From contig MFUO01000031.1 of the NCBI GenBank assembly GCA_001786995.1, positions 1 to 33,503 on the forward strand: 33,503 nt of DNA, given 5' to 3'. This DNA is from Candidatus Nomurabacteria bacterium RIFCSPLOWO2_01_FULL_33_17. GTDB taxonomy: Bacteria > Patescibacteriota > Minisyncoccia > Phycocordibacterales > UBA9973. The position numbers and the translations under genes are program-made. The first letter of the stretch is position 1, and each line of letters starts with the position of its first letter. Shown in pieces: positions 5,864-12,538 of this stretch. The notes under the pieces are model-generated. The model saw nothing but the letters and a program-made list of their open reading frames with translations. It did not search any database and was not told the DNA's origin.

Positions 5864-8164
5864 TTATTTCGCTATTTTGGTGGCGTCTGCGAATTCGATA
5901 GACAGGAGCTTGGAGACAGAGTCGGAGTTCATAGTTACGCCGTAGATAGTGCCAGCGCGCGACATTGTCTCGCGATTGTGAGTTACAACGATCAGTTGGG
6001 TGTGGGACGAGAGCTTTTCAAGCATGTCGCCGTAGCGGCGCGAGTTTGCTTCATCGAGCGCCGCGTCGGTTTCGTCAAGAACCAAGAATGGTGGCGGGTT
6101 GACTTGTGAAATTGCAAACAACAATGCAATTGACACAAGAGATCTCTCGCCTCCGGAAAGCATTGTTAATTCTTTAACTTTTTTATTGGGCAAATCAACA
6201 TGAATATTTACTCCCCTTTCAAACTTGGGTAACAATGATTCTTCTTCATCATCATCTAAAGATTCATCATCCAACGAATCTATTTCTAATTTTATATCTT
6301 TTTTAAGTTCAGAAACTAATGACAAAAATGCATTTCCCCCACCAAACATGAGTTTGAAGAATTCAGCAAAAAATACATTTATCTTATCAATACCTTTACT
6401 AAATTCAAGTCGTACAGTTTCTCGCAAATCACTAATTAATTTCAGTAATGATTCTATACTATTATTTAAATCTGCTAACTCTTTGCTCAAATATTCATCC
6501 CTTTCTTTTGTTGTTTCAAATTCAGCAATTATGTCTCCCCCAGATCCACCTCCTATGTCTTCTAATTTCAAGCGTAGCCTCTCAAGAGCCCTTCTTTCTA
6601 TCACTAAGGCCTCTTTACCCAATGGCGCATCAGTTTCTGCATGGTCAAGCGAATTAATCAAAAATGGTTCAAACAATTTCTTTTCTTCGTCCATTAGCAT
6701 CTTGTCTTGCAAAATTCGTTCTAAATCCGATTCTACTTTTGACTTCTCCCCCAACAGTCTTGTTTTCTCAACACGAGCTTTATATTTTTCGGCTTCGCTT
6801 GATCTTATTTGTATTTCTTTATCTTGCAATGTTTTTAATTGTAATTTTTCGTCTACATCCAACAACCTAACCGATTCTATATTTTTTTCTATTTCTTTTT
6901 TTAAACTATCTTCCAATTGTAATGCTTGATTTAATTCTTCATTATTATCACTTAAACTATTTATAGGTTTTTCTATTTTATCTTGTGTATTACCAGAAAC
7001 GCCTTTGTAGTTATCTAAAAAGCTTTTTACTTTTTTACCTAATTCTCGCAAACTTGTAGAAATAAGATGAAAATCTGTTGTTGGATTATTTATAACATTT
7101 TCAAGTTCATTGTTTATCTCTTCACAAAATCTTATAAATTTTTCCCTTGATATAACAACATCCTGATCAACAGAATTGTTTGAAACATGGGGTTTACGAA
7201 AAGCTTCGATCAAACCTTCGGTACGCCCCAATTGCCTTTCTAGTGATTCTCGAGTGCGCAACAATACAGACTTTTCAGCATTAATTCTTTCAATGCTTTC
7301 TTTGATACTAGATATTTCATTATTCTCTAACGCGGGTTCAGGAGATTCATCAGTATTTTTATATAAAGTAAGCTCAGTCTCAATATTGAATAATTCTTTA
7401 TTTAATAAATCATGACGAGTAGAAACTATCGACCTTGTACTTTTTTCATAATGAAAATACCGGCGCGACAATTCTCTGCGAGCCTCTTCGGCTTCATTTA
7501 ATTTTTCTACTTGTTTTCGCAAGAAATTCAAATGTGGAGCCAATTCTCTCCTCGCGGACATTATCTCGGATATATTTATTTTAGATTTTTCTAATTTGCG
7601 CATTGAATCTCGAATACGGATTTCATAAATTCGTAAACCCAGTGCATCATCTATCATTGCGCGTCTTTCTTTTGCACTGGCAGTCAATAGTCTGTCGGCT
7701 TGACCCTGAGAAATTATATGATGCCCGGATGACCCAATATGAACAGATGCTAATAAATCCGTAACATCTTTTAATCTTACTTCGCTACCTTGAATACTAT
7801 ATACACTATGCCCATCAGCATAAAATTCACGAGCAATGCTAACAGTATCAAAATCAAGTGAAATATTTTTACCAATATCGTTCGATAATGAAAGCTTTCT
7901 TTTTTTATTATCAAAAAATATTTCAACTTTAAGTTTGTTAACAGCATTACTTAATTTTGAACCTTTGAATAATAAATCACTAGTGCCTTTACCACGCAAA
8001 GACTTCATGGATTGTTCACCAAGTACAAATCGCATTGCTTCAACAACATTTGATTTACCAGACCCATTCGGCCCAACAATTGCAGTAATTGGTGCATCTA
8101 CAGATATAGAAGACTTTTTACCAAAAGACTTGAAACCATTTATCTCCAAAGTTCGTAAAGTCAT
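5864..8164 (-). CDS. smc: SMC-family chromosome segregation ATPase, short form
   Basis: 766 aa, against about 1,150-1,200 for usual bacterial SMC. The N-terminal head has Walker A GPNGSGKS (31-38) and the expected 'VLGEQSMKSLRG'. The C-terminal head has the ABC signature LSGGERS and Walker B 'FLVLDETDAALDE'. Between them lie about 420 residues of coiled coil with a low-complexity middle, where I find no SMC hinge domain. The protein should load on DNA as an ATP-gated dimer to organise the chromosome, but its dimerisation must differ. It follows rnc after an inserted S23 gene. Its upstream region lies inside one inverted repeat of that element. A weak hairpin with a T-run near 5829-5850 may terminate it. 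Confidence 0.9.
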   Translation of the reverse strand: MTLRTLEINGFKSFGKKSSISVDAPITAIVGPNGSGKSNVVEAMRFVLGEQSMKSLRGKGTSDLLFKGSKLSNAVNKLKVEIFFDNKKRKLSLSNDIGKNISLDFDTVSIAREFYADGHSVYSIQGSEVRLKDVTDLLASVHIGSSGHHIISQGQADRLLTASAKERRAMIDDALGLRIYEIRIRDSMRKLEKSKINISEIMSARRELAPHLNFLRKQVEKLNEAEEARRELSRRYFHYEKSTRSIVSTRHDLLNKELFNIETELTLYKNTDESPEPALENNEISSIKESIERINAEKSVLLRTRESLERQLGRTEGLIEAFRKPHVSNNSVDQDVVISREKFIRFCEEINNELENVINNPTTDFHLISTSLRELGKKVKSFLDNYKGVSGNTQDKIEKPINSLSDNNEELNQALQLEDSLKKEIEKNIESVRLLDVDEKLQLKTLQDKEIQIRSSEAEKYKARVEKTRLLGEKSKVESDLERILQDKMLMDEEKKLFEPFLINSLDHAETDAPLGKEALVIERRALERLRLKLEDIGGGSGGDIIAEFETTKERDEYLSKELADLNNSIESLLKLISDLRETVRLEFSKGIDKINVFFAEFFKLMFGGGNAFLSLVSELKKDIKLEIDSLDDESLDDDEEESLLPKFERGVNIHVDLPNKKVKELTMLSGGERSLVSIALLFAISQVNPPPFLVLDETDAALDEANSRRYGDMLEKLSSHTQLIVVTHNRETMSRAGTIYGVTMNSDSVSKLLSIEFADATKIAK

Positions 8165-8189
8165 AAAGTTGAAAGTTATAAAGTTTTAA
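8165..8189. repeat. Left inverted repeat flanking the S23 gene
   Basis: AAAGTTGAAAGTT followed by ATAAAGTTTTAA pairs with the reverse complement of 8545-8570, with about three differences including one indel. It overlaps the last codons of the S23 gene and ends at the smc start codon. Confidence 0.7.
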
Positions 8190-8520
8190 TAAAACCCGAA
8201 AGCATTTTAGATATCTCTATCGACCTTTCACTAAGAATTTCTTTTTCTTTTAAAGAAATATAATTTAGATCAACAGCCAAAGAAAGCATAGATCTAACCT
8301 CTCCACATGAACCTTTGGCAATAAAAAGAAAATTCCTTAATTCTTTATTTGTTTGTCTTTCAAAACCCTCAGCAATGTTATTCATTATTGAAACTGAAGC
8401 TCTTTGAATTTGGTCTCTAAAAGAATAATCTTTTATATTAGAAAAATGTTTATAGACTAAAACAACAAATTCCTTTGCTTTACTCCAAACCATAATGTCT
8501 TCAAAAGATTTTATTATCAT
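8176..8520 (-). CDS. S23/four-helix-bundle protein (IVS type)
   Basis: 114 aa. The opening 'KSFEDIMVWSKAKEFVVLVY', then 'FRDQIQRASVSIMNNIAEGFERQTNKEL' and 'AKGSCGEVRSML' are diagnostic of the four-helix-bundle family first known from intervening sequences in 23S rRNA (S23). The molecular role is unsettled; it is a small basic helical protein that may bind nucleic acid. It interrupts an otherwise ordinary rnc-smc order. The whole gene lies between imperfect 25-26-bp inverted repeats, which resembles the complementary ends of rRNA IVS elements. It is probably a mobile or formerly mobile unit. Confidence 0.88.
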   Translation of the reverse strand: MIIKSFEDIMVWSKAKEFVVLVYKHFSNIKDYSFRDQIQRASVSIMNNIAEGFERQTNKELRNFLFIAKGSCGEVRSMLSLAVDLNYISLKEKEILSERSIEISKMLSGFIKTL

Positions 8521-8544
8521 AGTGTGATTTTCTTTATAATTGCT

Positions 8545-8570
8545 TTATAACTTTATAAACTTTCTACTTT
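8545..8570. repeat. Right inverted repeat flanking the S23 gene
   Basis: The reverse complement reads AAAGTAGAAAGTTT then ATAAAGTTATAA, matching 8165-8189. The element bounded by the pair is about 406 bp, and only 11 nt separate it from the rnc stop codon. Confidence 0.7.
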
Positions 8571-8581
8571 ATAACTTCTTC

Positions 8582-9277
8582 TTAATCAAGCCAATTCTTT
8601 TTTTCTAATGCACCTCGTGCAGCATTTTGCTCGGCTTCTTGTTTTGAATGGCCTTTGCCCTCGGCGACTCTCTCATTCCCCAAGAATATGCCAACAGTAA
8701 AATGTTTATCGTGATCAGGGCCTGTTTCACTAATGACTTTGTAAACTGGTGTAAAAGACATATGTTCTTGTGATTTTTCTTGAATCAAACTTTTTGCATC
8801 CCGCCATAATTTGTTTTTTACAATTTCATTTATATGGATACACAAATTCTTTTCCACAAAAACTTTCGCATTTTCATAGCCTTGGTCTTCATAAATTGCA
8901 CCAACAACTGCTTCAAAAGTATTTGCTAATATATAAGTTCGGGCTTTACCAATATCACGAGTTTCACCTTTGGATAATAACAAATATTCATTCATTTTAA
9001 GATTTGTGGCAACTTCTCCAATTATATTGGCATTAACAAGTGCGCTACGGTACGCAGTTAATTCGCCTTCGGCACAATCCGGATATGTTTTGTATAAAAA
9101 GTCTGTAACGATTAGCTCTATCACTGCATCGCCTAAAAATTCAAGTCTTTCATTGTGACCAATGCCCAGTTTTGTATTTTCATTCAAATAAGAACGATGT
9201 ACATATGCTTGGGTTAGAAGATCTTTATTTTTAAAACTAACACCAATTGATTTTTCAAATTTTGTAAAATCCACCAT
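8582..9277 (-). CDS. rnc: Ribonuclease III
   Basis: 231 aa, normal length. The RNase III signature HNERLEFLGDAV (41-52) and second acidic cluster 'ANTFEAVVGAIYED' give the catalytic metal site. The C-terminal dsRNA-binding domain ends 'GKGHSKQEAEQNAARGALEKK'. The enzyme cleaves double-stranded RNA, including rRNA precursors, as a homodimer. It starts 1 nt after the nusB-nudix stop with no Shine-Dalgarno sequence, so it is translationally coupled in the rpmF-nusB-rnc operon. An S23 element lies just downstream, before smc. Confidence 0.97.
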   Translation of the reverse strand: MVDFTKFEKSIGVSFKNKDLLTQAYVHRSYLNENTKLGIGHNERLEFLGDAVIELIVTDFLYKTYPDCAEGELTAYRSALVNANIIGEVATNLKMNEYLLLSKGETRDIGKARTYILANTFEAVVGAIYEDQGYENAKVFVEKNLCIHINEIVKNKLWRDAKSLIQEKSQEHMSFTPVYKVISETGPDHDKHFTVGIFLGNERVAEGKGHSKQEAEQNAARGALEKKNWLD

Positions 9278-9278
9278 A

Positions 9279-10205
9279 CTATTTTTTTGTATTTGTTATT
9301 ATTTCTGTAGCCTGCGCCAAAAGAGGAATAATGTTTTCGTATAAATTTAAACTTGGAATATTCGAAAGTGGAAACCATTGTGCCCCATCAAGCCCCCCAG
9401 ACTTTTCTAAATGTAAATCAGCAAATTCTGCATATCCGAGAAAATATACTACTTGTTTTTTAACTTTACCCTTTATTGGGTGTGATGCAATATATTCATT
9501 CCGTCCTAATTCTTGTTGGATTGTTATATCTATACCAAGTTCTTCTTTAATTTCGCGAATTGCACCCTGCTGTTCATCATCAATATCGTCTACCCCACCC
9601 TTTGATAATGTCCAAAAACCAAAAATATCATGCACAAGTGCAAAATAAACCATATCATTATAAATTGAATATACTACTGCTCCGGCCTTTTTCTCTATTG
9701 GTAATGTATCAGGGTCAACAACAATTGGTGTTTTGTTTCGCTCTTGTATTCTGTGTGCATTTTTACCATGATCCATTTTACCAGGCTCGCCCATTTCTTT
9801 ATAAACTGCACCCAAGACTCCATTAACAAATTTAGGTGACATATCAGACCCAAAAGATTTTGCAAGTTCAATTGATTCATTAATTGCAACTTTGGGTGGT
9901 ACATTGTCACGATCACCAAATAGTAATTCAGTTAAACCAATACGCAAAATATTACGATCAATAATTCCTATTTTTTCTATTGGCCATTCGGGAGCGGCTT
10001 TGACAATAACATCATCCAATATAGATCTTTTGGATAAAATAAGTTTTGATAAAGTCCGCGCAAAATCCGCATCCGGATGCCCAGGTGCAAATTCAACAAT
10101 ATTACGATTTACAATAGATGGAACTTCTTCAATTATAAGACCACGAAAATCCCACTCGAAAAGTGATTGTAGCACGATAGATCTTGATAAATGCCTGTTT
10201 GCCAT
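9279..10205 (-). CDS. nusB: NusB fused to a Nudix hydrolase domain
   Basis: 308 aa in one uninterrupted frame. Residues 1-140 are NusB ('NRHLSRSIVLQSLFEWDFRG', 'IIDRNILRIGLTELLF', 'VAINESIELAKSFGSD', 'KFVNGVLGAVYKE'), the antitermination factor that pairs with NusE on rRNA leaders. After a charged linker (about 141-172) comes a Nudix fold (173-308) with box G203-x5-D209-x7-R217-E218-I-x-E221-E222-L-G224; Asp replaces the usual first Glu, while the catalytic REUxEE core is intact. The Nudix substrate is unknown. It sits between rpmF and rnc. A frameshift or assembly join is unlikely because a sensible linker is encoded. Confidence 0.92.
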   Translation of the reverse strand: MANRHLSRSIVLQSLFEWDFRGLIIEEVPSIVNRNIVEFAPGHPDADFARTLSKLILSKRSILDDVIVKAAPEWPIEKIGIIDRNILRIGLTELLFGDRDNVPPKVAINESIELAKSFGSDMSPKFVNGVLGAVYKEMGEPGKMDHGKNAHRIQERNKTPIVVDPDTLPIEKKAGAVVYSIYNDMVYFALVHDIFGFWTLSKGGVDDIDDEQQGAIREIKEELGIDITIQQELGRNEYIASHPIKGKVKKQVVYFLGYAEFADLHLEKSGGLDGAQWFPLSNIPSLNLYENIIPLLAQATEIITNTKK

Positions 10206-10245
10206 AATTTATTACAATGAACTAATAGAAAAAGAACGCAAAAAA

Positions 10246-10458
10246 TTACTTTTTGCGCTTTTTCATTATCTTTTTCTCCACCTTTTTTAAAACATCAATG
10301 ACCTTTTTTCCTTTGTAAATACCGGTTTTCATATCAACACGGTGGCGCAAATGAACAGATCCTGTTTCTTTATCAGTTACAGTTTTAATGTCTTTCAAAG
10401 CATGGTGCGAACGACGGTTCCCCGTGTGCGCTTTTGTGTGCCTCATTCGTATAACCAT
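10246..10458 (-). CDS. rpmF: 50S ribosomal protein L32
   Basis: 70 aa. The core 'RHTKAHTGNRRSHHALK' is the conserved L32 segment, and the C-terminus is very basic ('KKVEKKIMKKRKK'). The four zinc-binding Cys found in some L32 proteins are absent, so this is the Cys-less form. It heads the rpmF-nusB-rnc operon. The promoter's -10 box ends 6 nt before the first ATG, predicting a leaderless message and supporting this start over the in-frame Met5. Confidence 0.92.
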   Translation of the reverse strand: MVIRMRHTKAHTGNRRSHHALKDIKTVTDKETGSVHLRHRVDMKTGIYKGKKVIDVLKKVEKKIMKKRKK

Positions 10459-10464
10459 ATATTA

Positions 10465-10493
10465 CTTATACCAAAAATAAGCTTTTTTTGCAA
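10465..10493 (-). promoter_or_regulatory. rpmF promoter, leaderless type
   Basis: Minus strand: TTGCAA (10488-10493), 17-nt spacer, TATAAG (10465-10470), then 6 nt to the ATG at 10458. Confidence 0.7.
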
Positions 10494-10506
10494 CCCTAGA
10501 TTTTTT

Positions 10507-10680
10507 CGTCACACACCTCATCCCCGACCCTTCTCCTTATCAAGAGAAGGGAGTGTACTTACATAGAAATGTATAAAGTAATAGATAATATATTTAATAT
10601 AAACTTATAGTATAAAGCTACAACATTCCCCTCTCTTGTAAAGGAGAGGGACGGAAGGGTGAGGTGGGATGAGGTGCGAC
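10507..10680. repeat. REPIN-like inverted pair of palindromic repeats
   Basis: The left unit (10507-10557) contains CACCTCATCCC, then CTTCTC and an AAGAGAAGGG arm. The right unit (10619-10680) is its inverted, diverged copy: CCCCTCTC, GGAGAGGG, GGAAGGGTGAGGTGGGAT. An AT-rich spacer of about 60 nt lies between. It fills most of the rpmF-thrS divergent gap (10459-10724). Confidence 0.7.
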
Positions 10681-10717
10681 TAAAAAAGATGGTGGTGGTG
10701 GAAAAATAAGATATTTA

Positions 10718-10726
10718 TGCTAGAAT
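10718..10726 (+). promoter_or_regulatory. Extended -10 promoter of thrS
   Basis: TG-C-TAGAAT (10718-10726) overlaps the upstream in-frame ATG at 10725. This favours the ATG at 10737, 10 nt past the box, as the true thrS start. Confidence 0.5.
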
Positions 10727-10736
10727 GTTTAAATAT

Positions 10737-12482
10737 ATGAATGAAAACAATCTTTCCCACATTCGACATTCTTTAGCCCACTTGTTAGGTGCTGCTATTT
10801 TAGAGCTTTATCCAGAAAGTTTTTTAACACTTGGCCCTGCTATAGACAATGGATTTTATTATGGTGCTGAAATCCGAGATAAAGTTAGTGAAGATGATTT
10901 GGAAAAAATTGAAAACAAAATGCGCGAGCTTGCAAAAAACTGGACTGTCTTTGAAAAAGAAATTGTAGATAAAGATAAAGCACGCGAAATTTTTAAAAAT
11001 AATGTTTATAAAAATGAAATAATAGATGGCATTGTAAAAGAAGACCAAGAAATATCTTTATATACTTCTGGGTCTTTTACTGATTTATGTCGTGGTGGTC
11101 ATGTCGAGAATTTTAAAGATATCGATATGTCTGGCTGGAAACTTGACCGCATTGCTGGGGCATATTGGCGGGGGGACGAAAAAAATAAAATGCTAACTCG
11201 TATTTATGGACTTGCATTTGAGAGTAAGGCTAATTTAGAAAATTATTTAGACATGCGCGAAGAAGCAGAAAAAAGAGATCATAAAAAACTTGGAAAACAA
11301 CTTGATCTTTTTACTTTTTCAGATTTGATTGGGGCAGGATTACCACTGTTTACCCCAAAAGGCACACTAATACGCAACTTGCTTGATGAATATGTTTGGG
11401 AATTAAGAAAAAAGGTTGGGTATGAACAAGTAGACATTCCTCATATTACAAAAAAAGATTTATATGAAAAATCAGGTCATTGGTCAAAATTTAAGGATGA
11501 CCTATTTCGTATAGTTTCGCGTGAAGGCCATGAATTTGCAATGAAGCCAATGAATTGCCCTCATCATACACAAATATATGCACGAAAATCTTGGAGCTAT
11601 AAAGAGCTTCCTCAAAGATATGCTTCAACTACAAAAGTATATCGTGACGAACAATCTGGTGAATTATCAGGACTTTCTCGAGTGCGTTCAATTACACAAG
11701 ATGATGCTCATGTATTTTGTAGAATGCAAGATGCTAAAGTTGAAATGGAAAAAATTTATAATATTGTAAAAACATTTTATCAAACTTTTGGTTTTACTCT
11801 TACACCACGACTTTCATTACATGATCCAAACAATATGAATGCTTATTTGGGTAGTAGTGAGATTTGGGAAAAAGCTGAAAATGAATTAAGAAATCTAATA
11901 AAAGAAAAAGCTGATACTGCAATTGAAGCAATTGGTGAAGCCGCATTTTATGGACCTAAAATAGACTTTATGGCCAAAGATGCCATTGGACGCGAATGGC
12001 AAGTTGCAACGATTCAACTTGATATGAATATGCCAGAAAGTTTTGACTTATCATGTACAAACGAAAATGGTGAAAAAGAACGAATTATAATGATTCATGC
12101 TGCAATTATGGGATCTCTTGAAAGATTTATATCTACTTTAATAGAGCATGTAGCCGGAATATTCCCTGTATGGCTATCCCCTGTGCAAGTTACAATTGTG
12201 CCAGTCAGGATCGAGCAACATGGAGAATATGCAAACAAAATACTAGCCCAATTAAGAGAGAAAAATATTAGAGTTGAAATTAGTAATAATGATGATTCAT
12301 TAGGTAAAAGAATTAACAGTGCCAAAGCTCATAAAGTTCCTTATGTTATTGTTATTGGTGACAAAGAAATGGAGTCCGGCAACCTAACAATCGAAACTCG
12401 TACAGAAAAAATAGAGGGGATCATTATTGATGATTTTATAAAAAAATTAGAAAATGAAATAAAAAATAGAACTCTAGGTTAG
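10737..12482 (+). CDS. thrS: Threonyl-tRNA synthetase, TGS-less
   Basis: 581 aa from the ATG at 10737. The frame also has an ATG at 10725, but that codon overlaps a TGCTAGAAT -10 box. The protein begins directly in the editing domain ('HIRHSLAHLL', with 'TDLCRGGHV' supplying the Cys/His pair) and lacks the N-terminal TGS domain of longer ThrRS. The class II catalytic core follows, with zinc Cys in 'AMKPMNCPHH', motif 2 around 'RYASTTKVYRDEQSGEL', and 'SITQDDAHVFC'. The anticodon-binding domain starts near 'SPVQVTIVPVRI'. It charges tRNA-Thr. It is convergent with gyrB, with only a weak hairpin (about 12489-12511) between. Confidence 0.95.
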   Translation: MNENNLSHIRHSLAHLLGAAILELYPESFLTLGPAIDNGFYYGAEIRDKVSEDDLEKIENKMRELAKNWTVFEKEIVDKDKAREIFKNNVYKNEIIDGIVKEDQEISLYTSGSFTDLCRGGHVENFKDIDMSGWKLDRIAGAYWRGDEKNKMLTRIYGLAFESKANLENYLDMREEAEKRDHKKLGKQLDLFTFSDLIGAGLPLFTPKGTLIRNLLDEYVWELRKKVGYEQVDIPHITKKDLYEKSGHWSKFKDDLFRIVSREGHEFAMKPMNCPHHTQIYARKSWSYKELPQRYASTTKVYRDEQSGELSGLSRVRSITQDDAHVFCRMQDAKVEMEKIYNIVKTFYQTFGFTLTPRLSLHDPNNMNAYLGSSEIWEKAENELRNLIKEKADTAIEAIGEAAFYGPKIDFMAKDAIGREWQVATIQLDMNMPESFDLSCTNENGEKERIIMIHAAIMGSLERFISTLIEHVAGIFPVWLSPVQVTIVPVRIEQHGEYANKILAQLREKNIRVEISNNDDSLGKRINSAKAHKVPYVIVIGDKEMESGNLTIETRTEKIEGIIIDDFIKKLENEIKNRTLG

Positions 12483-12538
12483 TACAAAATAAGGAATTAG
12501 TAAATTCTTATACTTATACTTTTTCCTTATAATTACTA

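Noticed and set aside
6225-6929. Long plus-strand reading frame of 234 codons inside smc
   Set aside because: It is antisense to a clear SMC gene, very rich in Ser/Asn/Phe as expected from the complement of a Glu/Lys-rich coiled coil, and has no promoter or family match.
12489-12511. Strong bidirectional terminator between thrS and gyrB
   Set aside because: The ATAAGGAATT/AATTCTTAT hairpin is AT-only, has a bulge and is followed by an interrupted T-run; too weak to list as a feature.
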